A stretch of 64,000 bases of DNA from assembly GCF_900114285.1 (NCBI RefSeq), contig NZ_FOSN01000004.1:124001-188000 (forward strand), in the 5' to 3' direction. Every line of letters begins with the position of its first letter. Position 1 is the stretch's first letter. Shown piece by piece: positions 7,999-21,522 of the stretch. The notes under the pieces are model-generated. The model worked only from the letters and a program-made list of their open reading frames with translations, ran no database searches and was not told the DNA's origin. Both the position numbers and the translations under genes were made by a program. The DNA is from Methylocapsa palsarum (GTDB lineage: Bacteria; Pseudomonadota; Alphaproteobacteria; Rhizobiales; Beijerinckiaceae).

Positions 7999-9531
7999 AT
8001 GAAACACATTCTGGAACAGCTCGCCGCCCGCCGCGCCGCAGCCATCGCCGGCGGCGGAGAACAGCGGACAGCCGCGCAACATGCGCGCGGCAAGCTCACG
8101 GCGCGCGAGCGCATGGAGTTGCTCCTCGATCATGGTTCGTTCGAGGAATTCGACATGTTCGTCCAGCATCGGGCGACGGATTTCGGCATGGACAAGCATC
8201 ATGCGCCGGGCGATGGCGTCGTCACCGGCTGGGGCACCGTCAACGGCCGGACCGTCTTCGCCTTCGCCAAGGATTTCACGGTCTTCGGCGGCTCGCTCTC
8301 CGAAACCCATGCGCAAAAGATCAACAAGGTCCAGGATATGGCGCTGCGCAACCGCGCGCCGATCATTGGCCTTTTTGACTCAGGCGGCGCGCGGATCCAG
8401 GAAGGCGTAGCGGCGCTCGGCGGCTTTGCCGAAGTGTTCCAGCGCAACGCCCTGGCCTCCGGCGTCATTCCGCAGATTTCGGTCATCATGGGACCTTGCG
8501 CGGGCGGCGACGTCTACTCGCCGGCGATGACCGATTTCATTTTCATGGTGCAGGGCACAAGCTACATGTTCGTCACCGGGCCCGAGGTGGTGAAGACCGT
8601 CACCAACGAGACCGTCACCGCGGAAGAACTCGGCGGCGCGCCGGTGCACACGACGCGGAGCGGCGTCGCCGACGGCGCCTACAACAATGATGTCGAGGCG
8701 CTCCTGCAGATCCGGCGGCTGATCGACTTCCTGCCCTCGTCCAACACCGCCGCAATTCCGGAATGGCCGAGTTTCGACGACGGCGGACGCTGCGAACCTT
8801 CGCTCGACACGCTCGTTCCCGAAAACCCGAGCCGGCCCTATGACGTCAAGGAACTCATCGTCAAGATTGTGGACGAAGGCGATTTCTTCGAAATTCAGGA
8901 CGCTTTTGCGCGCAATGTCGTAACCGGATTCGGCCGGATCGAGGGCCGCACCGTGGGCCTCGTCGCCAACCAGCCGCTGGTCCTCGCCGGGGTGCTCGAC
9001 TCCGACGCGTCGCGCAAAGCGGCGCGGTTCGTGCGGTTCTGCGACTGTTTCAGCATACCGATCGTCACCTTCGTCGACGTTCCGGGGTTCCTGCCTGGAA
9101 CCGCGCAGGAAAGCAACGGACTGATCAAGCACGGCGCCAAATTGCTCTTCGCCTACGCCGAGACGACAGCGCCGAAGGTCACGATCATCACCCGCAAGGC
9201 CTATGGCGGCGCCTATGACGTAATGGCCTCGAAACATCTGCGCGGCGACGTCAATTTCGCCTGGCCGAGCGCGCAGATCGCGGTCATGGGCGCGCGCGGC
9301 GCCGTCGAAATCATTTTCCGCCAGGACATGAACGATCCGGCCAAGATCGCGGCGCGCACGCGCGAATACGAAGAGCGGTTCTTATCGCCGTTCGCCGCGG
9401 CGGAACGCGGCTATGTCGACGAAATCATCATGCCGCGCGAAACCCGCAAGCGCATTGCCAGCGCACTGGCGATGTTGCGCAACAAGGATCTGCAAAATCC
9501 GTGGCGGAAGCACGATAACATTCCGTTGTGA
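7999..9531 (+). CDS. pccB: Propionyl-CoA carboxylase, beta (carboxyltransferase) subunit
   Basis: The beta subunit of propionyl-CoA carboxylase transfers CO2 from carboxybiotin to propionyl-CoA, making methylmalonyl-CoA. The 510-residue protein starts [20 protein letters not shown] and has both crotonase-like halves. The N-terminal half contains [13 protein letters not shown] and the CoA-site region [18 protein letters not shown]. The C-terminal half contains [13 protein letters not shown] and [15 protein letters not shown]. The frame is open further upstream, but the ATG at 7999 is the family start. With pccA it would feed propionyl-CoA, for example from the ethylmalonyl-CoA pathway, towards succinyl-CoA. 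A receptor gene and a repeat separate it from pccA. Confidence 0.95.
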   Translation: MKHILEQLAARRAAAIAGGGEQRTAAQHARGKLTARERMELLLDHGSFEEFDMFVQHRATDFGMDKHHAPGDGVVTGWGTVNGRTVFAFAKDFTVFGGSLSETHAQKINKVQDMALRNRAPIIGLFDSGGARIQEGVAALGGFAEVFQRNALASGVIPQISVIMGPCAGGDVYSPAMTDFIFMVQGTSYMFVTGPEVVKTVTNETVTAEELGGAPVHTTRSGVADGAYNNDVEALLQIRRLIDFLPSSNTAAIPEWPSFDDGGRCEPSLDTLVPENPSRPYDVKELIVKIVDEGDFFEIQDAFARNVVTGFGRIEGRTVGLVANQPLVLAGVLDSDASRKAARFVRFCDCFSIPIVTFVDVPGFLPGTAQESNGLIKHGAKLLFAYAETTAPKVTIITRKAYGGAYDVMASKHLRGDVNFAWPSAQIAVMGARGAVEIIFRQDMNDPAKIAARTREYEERFLSPFAAAERGYVDEIIMPRETRKRIASALAMLRNKDLQNPWRKHDNIPL

Positions 9532-9537
9532 TTGTCT

Positions 9538-11745
9538 TCAGAACCGCTGGGACAGGCCGGCGAGGAAGGTTCGCCGGAGGCCATATTGCGACGCTCCGAC
9601 GCCGACGCCTGTCCCGTCGCGAATTTCATAAATTGCGTCGCCAAGATTCAACACGTCAAAGCGTAATTCGGCCGCCTGCTCGAGACCCAGATCGAGCTTC
9701 TGCACGACGCTGGCGTTGAATGTCGCATAGGCGGGCAAAGAAGCTCCATTCGGAACGTTGTCCGTACTGGCCCGCAAGCCGCTCTGCGCGACAGCGTCAA
9801 TCGAAACCTTCGTCCGATATTTCGTTCCCATGTTGAACGTGTAGGCGGCCCCACCTGATCCGGTCCAGGTCTGATCGTGATCGAGATGAATATAATGTTG
9901 CGCGATATAGGCGAGTTCGTCCGGCGCGAAATTGAATTGCGCCGAAACAATATTCGTCCCCAGCGCGCGGGAATAGGCCGCGTTGGCGTAAACGGAGAGG
10001 GGACCATCGTCATATGCGATCGAAAAGGTCGCGCCGCCGACATTGGCGTTGGCGTAATTGAAGGCGGTCAAAATGATCGGAGCTCCGAACTGGCCCTCGT
10101 CAAGCAGGTTGACCGCCTGCTTGTAATATCCGTCGAGATTGACTGTCAGATGCGGCATGACGACCTGGCTGAAGCCAACGTCAAAGTAATTCGACCGCTC
10201 CGCTTTCACGATCGAATCCTGCGTCACGGAGGGCGCCGCCGTCGTGTTGACGAACAGCGCGACTGACGTCGGCGAGACGAGTTCGAACGGAGGGGGGACG
10301 AAATAGCGCGAGTAGCCGGCGTGGAACACCGTTCCCTCGAGCGGTTTCCATACAATGTTGACGCGTGGGCTGATCTGGCCCTCGTTCGTGTATTGATTAA
10401 CGGCGTCGGCCCGCAAACCATAGTTGAGCGTCAACGTCGGCGCGATGCGCCATTCATCTTGCAGGTAGAGGCCGCCAAGCCAGCCGAATTTGCTTCCATT
10501 GTCGACAATTCCGAAAGGTACGGCTGACGTCTGCGCGCCGGCGTCGTCCACCGGCAAGACAAACGAGGTCGTGTTATAGGCTGTGCGTTCCAATTGACCG
10601 AGCAAGCCAAAGCGCAGGGTGTGGCTGTCGTTGATGCGCCAGCTGGCGTCGATCTGCGCGCCCTCGGCAAGATTCGACCGCCGTGCGTAAGGCGTCACGC
10701 CATTGAACAGCAAATCACCGAGGGAGTCGGGCGCAAATCCCAAAGCGCTGTTGCGGACAAACGCCGAGGCTTGCAGGTTGATGTCGCCCCAATTGTTGAG
10801 GTCGATGCGCTTTTGTAGCGAGAGGATGCCAAATTGCGTCGACTCGGACTGGTTTTCATTGAGGGCGGAGCTGTTGAACGTCGACAAGCCGTTGACGTTC
10901 AGACCAAGTTGCGGAACCTGCCCCGGGTTGTTCGGAATTTGAAAACGGCCGTCGAAGGCGCCGCCGATCATGCTGACCCGCGTGTCCGGATCGAGGACGC
11001 CGGAGAGATAAGCAAAACCGTGGAGTTGCCGCGTCGCGTCGTGGAGCGCATTGAAAGTGCTGGCCGGATTCTCGATCCCGCGATTATTCTGAAGGTAATC
11101 CCCGGAGACATACCAATCCACCGCTCCATTGCGCCCGCCGTATTCGACGCTCGGTTGAAGCCATCCGAAGCCGCCGCCGTAGATTGAATAAGCGAGTCCT
11201 GGATTGGTGATCCCGGTCTTGGTTTGAATGTCCAGAACGCCGGCGGTCTGAAAGCCGTATTGCGCTGGAAGGGCGCCCGTGAGCAGCGACATACTGTTGG
11301 CGAAGCGGGTCTGCAACGCCTGGCCGAAAACCGAGAGTCCTTCCGGCAATTGGACGCCATTGATCCGGAACTGCACATTGGCGTGATCGCCGCGGATATG
11401 CACCTGCCCGAAACTATCCTGGGCGACGCCGGGCGCCTGAAGCAGAATCTGATTCAGCGGCGCGTTCTCTCCTTGAGGAATCGTCCGCAGCGCCTCTGGA
11501 CTGAAAGTGTAAACGCTGGCGCCAAGGCTTGGCTGGATCGAGAGCCGCGCTTCATCAAGCCGCGCGGCCGTGGCCACCACGGCGTCGAGCTCAAAGACGG
11601 TCGCGTCAGCGCCCGCAGACTGTCCGGCGGCAGGCGTCTGCCCCGCCGCGCCAGCGGGCGTGAGCGTCAGGACGACGGCGAAAGAGGCGGCCAAAGAGGC
11701 GTATTTGACAACATTATGAATTCTGTCTGGCACGACGACATCCAA
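9538..11745 (-). CDS. TonB-dependent outer-membrane receptor, probably zinc-related
   Basis: This 735-residue outer-membrane transporter has a signal peptide (SLAASFAVVLTLTPAGAAG). A plug domain contains GENAPLNQILLQAPGVAQDS, the segment VHIRGDHANVQFRINGVQLP and the region SLLTGALPAQYGFQTAGVLD. A beta-barrel follows, ending in the aromatic C-terminus LSQRF. The substrate is not evident from the protein. A near-consensus Zur operator (11771-11785) just upstream suggests uptake of zinc or a zinc chelate under zinc limitation; that is inference. The annotated TTG start at 11745 has no clear ribosome binding site, and a GTG at 11733 is an alternative. The gene is inserted antisense between pccB and pccA. 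Confidence 0.88.
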   Translation of the reverse strand: MDVVVPDRIHNVVKYASLAASFAVVLTLTPAGAAGQTPAAGQSAGADATVFELDAVVATAARLDEARLSIQPSLGASVYTFSPEALRTIPQGENAPLNQILLQAPGVAQDSFGQVHIRGDHANVQFRINGVQLPEGLSVFGQALQTRFANSMSLLTGALPAQYGFQTAGVLDIQTKTGITNPGLAYSIYGGGFGWLQPSVEYGGRNGAVDWYVSGDYLQNNRGIENPASTFNALHDATRQLHGFAYLSGVLDPDTRVSMIGGAFDGRFQIPNNPGQVPQLGLNVNGLSTFNSSALNENQSESTQFGILSLQKRIDLNNWGDINLQASAFVRNSALGFAPDSLGDLLFNGVTPYARRSNLAEGAQIDASWRINDSHTLRFGLLGQLERTAYNTTSFVLPVDDAGAQTSAVPFGIVDNGSKFGWLGGLYLQDEWRIAPTLTLNYGLRADAVNQYTNEGQISPRVNIVWKPLEGTVFHAGYSRYFVPPPFELVSPTSVALFVNTTAAPSVTQDSIVKAERSNYFDVGFSQVVMPHLTVNLDGYYKQAVNLLDEGQFGAPIILTAFNYANANVGGATFSIAYDDGPLSVYANAAYSRALGTNIVSAQFNFAPDELAYIAQHYIHLDHDQTWTGSGGAAYTFNMGTKYRTKVSIDAVAQSGLRASTDNVPNGASLPAYATFNASVVQKLDLGLEQAAELRFDVLNLGDAIYEIRDGTGVGVGASQYGLRRTFLAGLSQRF

Positions 11746-11770
11746 GGCGCGAGGAAACCCGATATTGGTA

Positions 11771-11785
11771 TGTTATAATGTAACA
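11771..11785. promoter_or_regulatory. Putative Zur (zinc uptake regulator) operator
   Basis: The 15-bp near-palindrome TGTTATAATGTAACA lies 26 bases upstream of the receptor start. It differs at one position from the core TGTTATAATATAACA of the widely conserved Zur box. Its position before a TonB-dependent receptor is what zinc-repressed outer-membrane zinc transporters show. No zur gene is in the window. Confidence 0.65.
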
Positions 11786-11894
11786 TCAGATGAGTCCAGC
11801 CCGGTTCCCGCCCATGCAAAAAGCCGCTTTTTAACGAGGGCCGCCGAAAACATTCCGGTTGATGACGTACTGGACGCTGGTTTCCCGCTTCCCA

Positions 11895-12001
11895 AGAGCA
11901 TATTCCGATTGGATTGAATCGATCCAAGGATATGCTCAAGCTTTTGGCTCTCGAGCGATTTCTGATCGACCGCATGATTCCATTCGGTCGCAAAGCGCTC
12001 G
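11895..12001 (+). repeat. Interspersed bipartite palindromic element, copy 3
   Basis: This is a complete but diverged copy lying between the receptor promoter and pccA. The first block is shortened (aatcgatccaaggatatgctc). In the second block the hairpin has changed on both arms (GACCGCATG and CATTCGGTCG), which keeps complementarity in part. It ends about 70 bases before the pccA start, so it would be in or near the pccA leader. Confidence 0.88.
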
Positions 12002-12071
12002 AAGACCGGCGCGGCGAGCATGACAAGCGGCGGCGCAAAAGGCGTTTCACCTTAAAATCCCAGGGCCTTTG

Positions 12072-14078
12072 ATGTTCCAGAAAATATTGATTGCGAACCG
12101 GGGAGAGATCGCCTGCCGCGTGATCTCGACCGCGCGCCGCATGGGACTCGCCACGGTCGCGGTCTATTCGGAGGCGGACACAAGCGCTCTCCATGTCACG
12201 ATGGCGCACGAGGCGATCGCCATCGGCCCGGCGCCCGCCGCTCAATCCTATCTCGACATCGGCCAAATCATCGCCGCCTGCAAAGCGTGCGGGGCGGAGG
12301 CCGTGCATCCCGGCTACGGCTTCCTCTCCGAGCGTGCCGATTTCGCCCGCGCGCTGGAAGCCACGGGGATCGTCTTGATCGGGCCAAACCCGACGGCCAT
12401 CGAGGCGATGGGCGACAAGATCCAGTCGAAAAAATTCGCGCAGGCCGCCGGGGTCTCGACCGTTCCAGGCTCTCCAGGCGTCGTCGAGGATCTCGATGAC
12501 GCGATCAAAATCGCCGCCCTGATCGGCTATCCTGTGATGATCAAGGCCTCGGCGGGCGGCGGCGGCAAGGGCATGCGCGTCGCGGCGGCGGAAAGTGAAC
12601 TCGCCGAGGGGCTGGCGCGGGCGCGATCGGAAGGGAAATCCTCGTTCGGCGACGACCGCGTCTTTATCGAGAAGTTCATCACCGACCCGCGACACATTGA
12701 AATTCAGGTGCTCGGAGACAAATACGGCGCCATCATTCATCTCGGCGAACGGGAATGCTCCATCCAGCGCCGCAATCAGAAGGTGATCGAGGAGGCGCCC
12801 TCCCCGTTCATCGACGAGGCGACGCGGCGCGAGATGGGGGCGCAGGCGGTCGCGCTCGCCAAGGCCGTCCAATACGATTCGGCCGGAACGGTCGAGTTCG
12901 TCGTCGGGCAGGACAGATCGTTCTATTTCCTCGAAATGAACACGCGCCTCCAGGTCGAACATCCGGTGACCGAACTCGTCACCGGGATCGATCTTGTCGA
13001 GCAGATGATCAGGATCGCCGCCGGAGAAAAGTTGCGGATCCGCCAGGAGGATGTGCATCTGCGCGGCGCGGCGATCGAGTCCCGGATCTACGCCGAAGAC
13101 CCGACGCGCAATTTTCTGCCCTCCACGGGAAGGCTGACAACCTACCGGCCGCCGGCCGCCGGCAGGATTGACGGCGCCGACGTCCGCATCGACGCCGGGG
13201 TGGTCGAGGGAGACGAAATTTCGATCCACTACGATCCGATGATCGCAAAGCTCGTGACTCATTCCGGCGACCGTCCAGCCGCGATCGAGGCGCAGTCCCG
13301 CGCCCTCAATCAGTTCGTGATCGAGGGCGTGCGGCACAACATTTTTTTCCTCGCCGACGTCATGGAGCGCCCGCGCTGGAAGACGGCGCGGCTCTCGACC
13401 GCCTTCATCGAGCAGGAATATCCGCGGGGATTCGCCGGGCGCGACCTCGCCCCCGAAACAGCCCGCCGGCTCGCGGCGGTCGCCGCCTCGATCGACCACA
13501 CGATGAACGAGCGCAAACGCCTGATCTCGGGCCAGATCCGCGCCGGCAGCCGCTTCCGCTTCGAGCGCGAACGCTGCGTCCTCCTCGATGGCGCGCCCTT
13601 TGGCGTGAGACTCGAAGAGGGAGACGGCGGCCTTCTCGTTTGCTTCAAGGAGAGCGCCCACGCGCTTTTGTGCGCGTCGAACTGGGTCCCCGGACAGAAG
13701 GTCTGGAGCGGAGACATCGACGGCGACAAGATTTCTGTCCAGGTGAGGACCATTCCGAATGGGCATATCCTCGCCCACGGGGGCGCCGTCGTCGAAGCGC
13801 ACGTCTACACAAGACGCGAGGCGGAACTGTTCGCCCTCATGCCGCGGAAAAGGACTGCGGACGTTGCGAAGGCGCTTCTTTGTCCGATGCCGGGCGTGCT
13901 GAAGGCCGTCTATGTCGCGCCCGGCCAGCCGGTCAAAGCGGGCGAAGCGCTCTGCGTGGTCGAAGCGATGAAAATGGAGAACGTTCTGCGCGCCGATGAG
14001 GACGCATCCGTCAAGACCATTGTCGCGACGGAAGGCGACACGCTCGCTTGCGATGCGCCGATCATGACGTTCGAATAG
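12072..14078 (+). CDS. pccA: Propionyl-CoA carboxylase, alpha (biotin carboxylase/BCCP) subunit
   Basis: This 668-residue alpha subunit carboxylates its own biotin using ATP and bicarbonate. The biotin carboxylase part starts MFQKILIANRGEIACRVI and includes the glycine-rich ATP loop KASAGGGGKGMRVAA and FLEMNTRLQVEHPVTE. The BT domain follows. The C-terminal biotinyl domain carries EAMKMEN, with the biotin-accepting Lys at about residue 634. Its partner pccB lies 2.5 kb upstream on the same strand. The ATG at 12072 is used; a TTG directly before it is in frame. Confidence 0.95.
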   Translation: MFQKILIANRGEIACRVISTARRMGLATVAVYSEADTSALHVTMAHEAIAIGPAPAAQSYLDIGQIIAACKACGAEAVHPGYGFLSERADFARALEATGIVLIGPNPTAIEAMGDKIQSKKFAQAAGVSTVPGSPGVVEDLDDAIKIAALIGYPVMIKASAGGGGKGMRVAAAESELAEGLARARSEGKSSFGDDRVFIEKFITDPRHIEIQVLGDKYGAIIHLGERECSIQRRNQKVIEEAPSPFIDEATRREMGAQAVALAKAVQYDSAGTVEFVVGQDRSFYFLEMNTRLQVEHPVTELVTGIDLVEQMIRIAAGEKLRIRQEDVHLRGAAIESRIYAEDPTRNFLPSTGRLTTYRPPAAGRIDGADVRIDAGVVEGDEISIHYDPMIAKLVTHSGDRPAAIEAQSRALNQFVIEGVRHNIFFLADVMERPRWKTARLSTAFIEQEYPRGFAGRDLAPETARRLAAVAASIDHTMNERKRLISGQIRAGSRFRFERERCVLLDGAPFGVRLEEGDGGLLVCFKESAHALLCASNWVPGQKVWSGDIDGDKISVQVRTIPNGHILAHGGAVVEAHVYTRREAELFALMPRKRTADVAKALLCPMPGVLKAVYVAPGQPVKAGEALCVVEAMKMENVLRADEDASVKTIVATEGDTLACDAPIMTFE

Positions 14079-14125
14079 CGCGAACGCAGAACCGCCGCCC
14101 GGTTTCGCCGCGGGACCTCTTGGGC

Positions 14126-16306
14126 TCAGCCAGAGTTCGAGATTTGCCCGCTTGCGGCCTTGGCCTCGCGGCGGCGCTGGGTGAGAATGGCTTCGGTATA
14201 GCCATTGGGCTGTTCCCGCCCCTTGAAGATCAGGTCCGCCGCCGCCCTGAACGCAGGCCCGTCGAAACCAGGCGCCATGGGCCGATACAGCGGGTCATCG
14301 GCGTTCTGACGATCGACCACCAGCGCCATCTGCTTGAGTCTTTCCATGACTTCGTCCGGCGTCACCACGCCGTGATGCAGCCAGTTGGCGATGTGCTGGC
14401 TGGAAATGCGCAAGGTGGCGCGGTCCTCCATCAGACCGACGTCGTGAATATCCGGCACCTTGGAACAGCCGACGCCCTGATCGACCCAGCGTACGACATA
14501 ACCAAGGATGCCCTGACAATTGTTGTCGAGCTCCTGTTTCACGTCTTCCGCCGCCCAGTTCGCGCGGCTGACCGGGATGGTGAGGATATCCTGCAGGCGG
14601 GCCGGCGGGCGTTTGCGCAGCTCGGCCTGACGGCTCGGGACGTCGACCCTGTGGTAATGAATCGCGTGGAGGGTGGCCGCGGTCGGCGACGGCACCCAGG
14701 CGGTGTTGGCGCCCGCCAGGGGATGAACGATTTTCGTCTTCAGCATGTCGGCCATACGGTCGGGCGCGGCCCACATTCCCTTCCCGATCTGCGCCCGCCC
14801 GGGTAGCCCGCAGGCAAGGCCGGCGTCGACGTTCGAGTTCTCGTAGGCGCCAAGCCAGACCGAGCCTTTCATATCGTCCTTGCGGATCATCGGGCCGGCT
14901 TCCATCGACGTGTGAATCTCGTCGCCGGTGCGGTCGAGAAAACCGGTGTTGATGAACACGACGCGGTCGGCCGCCACCTGCAGGCAGGCCTTGAGGTTGA
15001 CGGTGGTGCGCCGCTCCTCGTCCATGATTCCCATCTTGAGCGTATGCCGGCGCAGGCCCAGCATGTCCTCGACGCGGCCGAAAAGATCGTCCGCGAGCGC
15101 GACCTCGCCGGGCCCATGCATCTTCGGCTTGACGATATAGACAGAGCCGCTTCTGCTGTTGCCAGGCCGCCCTGCGGCCTTGAGATCGTGGATTGCGATC
15201 AAACTCGTGACTGCGGCGTCGAGAATGGTCTCGGGAATGGGCTGCTCCGCCGCGTCGAGCACAGCGTCGGTGATCATGTGATGACCGACATTGCGGACCA
15301 GCAGCAGACTGCGCCCGTGCAGAATCATCGGAGCGCCGTCCCGCCCGATATAGGTCCGATCGGGTGAGAGCCGCCGCTCGACAAGCAGCCCCTTCTTCTC
15401 AAGGGAGGCGGTAAGCGAGCCTTTCATCAGGCCGAGCCAATTGCGGTAGACGGTCACCTTGTCGTCGGCGTCGACGGCCGCGACAGAATCCTCGAGATCG
15501 CAGATCGTGCTGAGCGCGGACTCGAGAATGACGTCCGCGACCCCGGCCTTGTTCTCGGCGCCGACGAGACTGCTGTGATCAATTTCGATTTCGACGTGCA
15601 GCCCGTGGTGGCGCAAGAGCACGATATAAGAATCAGGCGAGACCCTGCGCCAGCCAGCGAAACGGCCGGGGTGCCGCAAACGCGTCTCCAATCCGTTGTC
15701 GAGCTTAGCCACGAGTTCGTCGCCCGCGACCTTGTATTCAATGACTGATTTGTGCGAGCCGCCGGCGAGCGGCGCGATTTCGTCGAGAAACGCCCGCACC
15801 CAGGCGACGACCTTGTCGCCGCGCACCTTGTTGTAGCCTTTGCCGCGTTCCGCGCCGTCGGTCTCCGGGATCACGTCCGTCCCGTAGAGAGCGTCGTAAA
15901 GACTGCCCCAGCGGGCGTTGGCGGCGTTCAGCGCATAGCGCGCATTGGAGATCGGGACGACAAGCTGCGGTCCCGCCACCCGCGCGATTTCCGCGACATT
16001 GTCGGTGCGGATGGAAAAATTGGCCGGCTCTCGCGTGAGGTAGCCGATTTCGCGCAGGAAACTTTCGTATTCCGCCAGATCCGTGGGCTGACCGAGGCGG
16101 GCGCGGTGATAAGCGTCGATCTTCTCCTGAAGCTCATCGCGGACCTTCAGCTGCTCGCGGATGCGCGGCGCGAAATCCTTGATGAGCCCGGCAAGTCCGG
16201 TCCAAAACCGTTCGGCGCTAATCCCCGAGCCCGGCAGAACCTCATCGGCGATGAAGGCGCGCAGAACGCCCGCGACTTTGATGTCTCCGATCCGCTCGTA
16301 ATCCAT
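14126..16306 (-). CDS. glcB: Malate synthase G
   Basis: This is a monomeric malate synthase of the G class, condensing glyoxylate with acetyl-CoA to give malate. At 726 residues it has the expected size. Characteristic segments include the N-terminal [20 protein letters not shown], the central [17 protein letters not shown], and [17 protein letters not shown] with [16 protein letters not shown] in the TIM-barrel active-site region. Together with propionyl-CoA carboxylase next door it fits the ethylmalonyl-CoA pathway and glyoxylate assimilation of alphaproteobacterial methylotrophs. It converges on pccA across a 47-base gap. Confidence 0.95.
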   Translation of the reverse strand: MDYERIGDIKVAGVLRAFIADEVLPGSGISAERFWTGLAGLIKDFAPRIREQLKVRDELQEKIDAYHRARLGQPTDLAEYESFLREIGYLTREPANFSIRTDNVAEIARVAGPQLVVPISNARYALNAANARWGSLYDALYGTDVIPETDGAERGKGYNKVRGDKVVAWVRAFLDEIAPLAGGSHKSVIEYKVAGDELVAKLDNGLETRLRHPGRFAGWRRVSPDSYIVLLRHHGLHVEIEIDHSSLVGAENKAGVADVILESALSTICDLEDSVAAVDADDKVTVYRNWLGLMKGSLTASLEKKGLLVERRLSPDRTYIGRDGAPMILHGRSLLLVRNVGHHMITDAVLDAAEQPIPETILDAAVTSLIAIHDLKAAGRPGNSRSGSVYIVKPKMHGPGEVALADDLFGRVEDMLGLRRHTLKMGIMDEERRTTVNLKACLQVAADRVVFINTGFLDRTGDEIHTSMEAGPMIRKDDMKGSVWLGAYENSNVDAGLACGLPGRAQIGKGMWAAPDRMADMLKTKIVHPLAGANTAWVPSPTAATLHAIHYHRVDVPSRQAELRKRPPARLQDILTIPVSRANWAAEDVKQELDNNCQGILGYVVRWVDQGVGCSKVPDIHDVGLMEDRATLRISSQHIANWLHHGVVTPDEVMERLKQMALVVDRQNADDPLYRPMAPGFDGPAFRAAADLIFKGREQPNGYTEAILTQRRREAKAASGQISNSG

Positions 16307-16564
16307 CGTTTTCTCACCGGTTCGAGATTGAACACTCCTCCAGTGACGCGTTTCCTCATTGGTCTTTTTTTATTTGACTCCCTCGGCCGGCGGATATCGC
16401 GGCTTCCGAAGCACAAAGACTATAAGCCGAGCGCCGGGCAAAGCAACGCATCCGCTCAAGCCGGCACCTCCCCTGTTGGGCGGCGCCCCTTCAAAACCGA
16501 ATCCCGCTCCAGCGCCAGTCATACAATTCAAAAGCCGCGCAGCAAGTTCCTGCCCGAAAACGGG

Positions 16565-17857
16565 CTATTCCCGCGTGAGCAAAGCGATGAAAAATCCGTC
16601 AGTTCCGCTTGTCAGCGGGGTCAGGCGCAGGCCGTAGCCGAAAGGAGAAGCAAAACCATCGAGTTCCGGCAGACCCGCCTTTTCCGCCATCAGGCGCGGC
16701 GGCTCGCTCCTGTAATCTGGATGTGCCGCCAGAAAGCGCTTCAGCCGGTCTTCGTTCTCCTCCCGCAAGACGGAGCAGGTGACGTACAAAAGCCGCCCCT
16801 GCGATTTGACGAAACGGGCCGCCTCGTCGAGCGCCTGGTCCTGTTCGGCGATCCGCTGCTCCAGCGCGCCGGGCCGGATGCGCCATTTGGCGTCAGGATT
16901 GCGCCGCCAGGTGCCTGTCCCGGTGCAGGGCGCGTCGACCATCACGAGGTCGCATTTTCCCTCGAGATCGGCGAGGACGTCCTGATCCCGGCGCGGGGCG
17001 CGGACCTGGACGTTGCGCGCGCCCGCCCGCTCCAGCCGTTTGTAGATCGGCGCGAGCCGGCGCGCGTCGGCGTCGGTCGCGTAAATCTGTCCCTTGTTCC
17101 CCATCATCGCGGCGATCGCTAGGGTTTTGCCGCCGGCGCCGGCGCAAAGGTCAAGCGCTTGCTCTCCCGCCTGCGCGTGACTGCACAGCGCGGCGAGCTG
17201 CGATCCTTCGTCCTGAATTTCCACCCGGCCCTTGAGATAGTCCGGTTCGGCGGAGAGCGCCGGACCGCGCCCGTCAGGAGTCAGGGGCAAGCGCAGGCCA
17301 TCGGGGGCGAGCGGCGCCCGTCCGGCATGAAGATGAGCGAGGCTCGTCAGCGCTTTTTCGCGGGTCGTCTTCAAGGTGTTGACGCGCAGGTCGAGCGGCG
17401 CGCGCAACGCCAGCGCGGCGGTCTCGGCGACAACGGTCGCGCCGAACACGGCGGCGAAGGCCGATTCGAGCCATTGCGGAAAATCGCCGGCGACCGAAGG
17501 CGGCGCATCGGTCAGATCAGGCGCGGCGAGATGCGTGGTTTCCGCCTCGCTTAACGGCGCGGGCGCATGGCCCTCGCCGGAACACAGCGCCGCGATTTCC
17601 GTGACGCTCAGGCCGCGCGCCTGATGGAGGGCGCCGAGCATGATCGCCCGCGCGGAATCCTCGCCCATGATGAAGGCGGACGACGAACGTCGCCGGAGCG
17701 CGTCGAAAACGAGCGAGCCGATCGCGGCCCGATCCTTCGAGCCGGCGAACCGGTGGGAAAGGCCCCATTCCTTCAGGACGTCGGCGGCGGGGCGCTTGCG
17801 CGCCTCGATGTCGGCCAGAACCTCGATAGCCGCGGCGACGCGCGCGCCGGGCGTCAC
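16565..17857 (-). CDS. rsmB: 16S rRNA (cytosine-C5) methyltransferase, RsmB type
   Basis: This 430-residue m5C methyltransferase of the NOP2/Sun family has an N-terminal NusB-like RNA-binding region (about residues 1-130). It also has the SAM motif DLCAGAGGKTLAIAA, the catalytic-site segment DAPCTGTGTWRRNPDAKWR and the nucleophile motif TCSVLREENED. The GTG at 17857 is chosen because it overlaps the stop codon of the upstream MAPEG gene (GTGA), a sign of translational coupling. The reading frame stays open upstream but codes for nothing recognisable. In C5 methyltransferases one Cys attacks C6 of cytosine and the other releases the product; both are present. Confidence 0.9.
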   Translation of the reverse strand: MTPGARVAAAIEVLADIEARKRPAADVLKEWGLSHRFAGSKDRAAIGSLVFDALRRRSSSAFIMGEDSARAIMLGALHQARGLSVTEIAALCSGEGHAPAPLSEAETTHLAAPDLTDAPPSVAGDFPQWLESAFAAVFGATVVAETAALALRAPLDLRVNTLKTTREKALTSLAHLHAGRAPLAPDGLRLPLTPDGRGPALSAEPDYLKGRVEIQDEGSQLAALCSHAQAGEQALDLCAGAGGKTLAIAAMMGNKGQIYATDADARRLAPIYKRLERAGARNVQVRAPRRDQDVLADLEGKCDLVMVDAPCTGTGTWRRNPDAKWRIRPGALEQRIAEQDQALDEAARFVKSQGRLLYVTCSVLREENEDRLKRFLAAHPDYRSEPPRLMAEKAGLPELDGFASPFGYGLRLTPLTSGTDGFFIALLTRE

Positions 17858-18270
17858 AGCAGGATGCGGTAGGCGAAGAGAGCCCACATCAAGAGGAGAT
17901 CGACAAGGCCGACAATGAAGAGCAGGCCACGCAGCGGCACGTAATTGGAGGTGACGAAGACGGTGGCGTGCGCGATGCGGGTGAGGACGAACGCCCACGC
18001 CATGACGACAAAGGCGAGATCGGCGGCTTTGGTAATGATCGCGAGCACCGCGAGGAGATAAAACAGGACCGGGGCCTCGAACTGGTTTTCGAGGCAATCG
18101 CCAAATCTTTGCACGGGCTCCGGCCATTTGCTTTGGCGCAGGGCGATCTCCTGCCAGCGCACGTCGCCTTTCCGCATCAATGCGGAGCGCTCCTTCGCCA
18201 TCAGGATGAAGATAACGAACGTCAACAGAACCTGCACGAAAACCGGCAGCAGAACGGATTGTATACTCAT
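17854..18270 (-). CDS. MAPEG family integral membrane protein
   Basis: This 138-residue inner-membrane protein has about four hydrophobic helices, and its spacing resembles the MAPEG (eicosanoid/glutathione metabolism) superfamily. The segment RFGDCLENQFEAPVLFYLL is the family's conserved N-x-FE-P motif. Bacterial members are mostly uncharacterised. The start MSIQSVLLPVFVQ is used because it opens the first membrane helix. It lies between guaB and rsmB, with its stop overlapping the rsmB start. Confidence 0.82.
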   Translation of the reverse strand: MSIQSVLLPVFVQVLLTFVIFILMAKERSALMRKGDVRWQEIALRQSKWPEPVQRFGDCLENQFEAPVLFYLLAVLAIITKAADLAFVVMAWAFVLTRIAHATVFVTSNYVPLRGLLFIVGLVDLLLMWALFAYRILL

Positions 18271-18301
18271 CTGGCCCCGCGTTGGAAAGAAGACCGGCGA
18301 A

Positions 18302-21402
<3,101 letters not shown>

Positions 21403-21486
21403 CTACAACATTCATTGATCGCGCGAAGAGACTATCGCGAGTTCGAGAATCATGGACCTCGGGCGAGAGACGCCCCCTTTTTTGGA

Positions 21487-21516
21487 TTGACATGCAACTA
21501 TTTAGTTGCCTATTAT
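21487..21516 (+). promoter_or_regulatory. Promoter with embedded operator for the ArsR-SRPBCC operon
   Basis: TTGACA (21487-21492) and TATTAT (21511-21516) are separated by 18 bases, a strong sigma70-like promoter. The spacer holds the perfect 16-bp inverted repeat GCAACTATTTAGTTGC (21494-21509), a typical ArsR-family operator position that would block RNA polymerase. The expected transcription start is about 21523, the same base as the GTG start of the regulator. Confidence 0.8.
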
Positions 21517-21522
21517 CCTGAC

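Noticed and set aside
11667-13802. A 711-codon minus-strand frame opposite pccA
   Set aside because: Shadow of the pccA reading frame; no domain, and it runs through a repeat element and an operator.
16307-16564. A gene between glcB and rsmB
   Set aside because: Only short frames with compositionally biased translations are present. The region is best read as the glcB promoter and leader.
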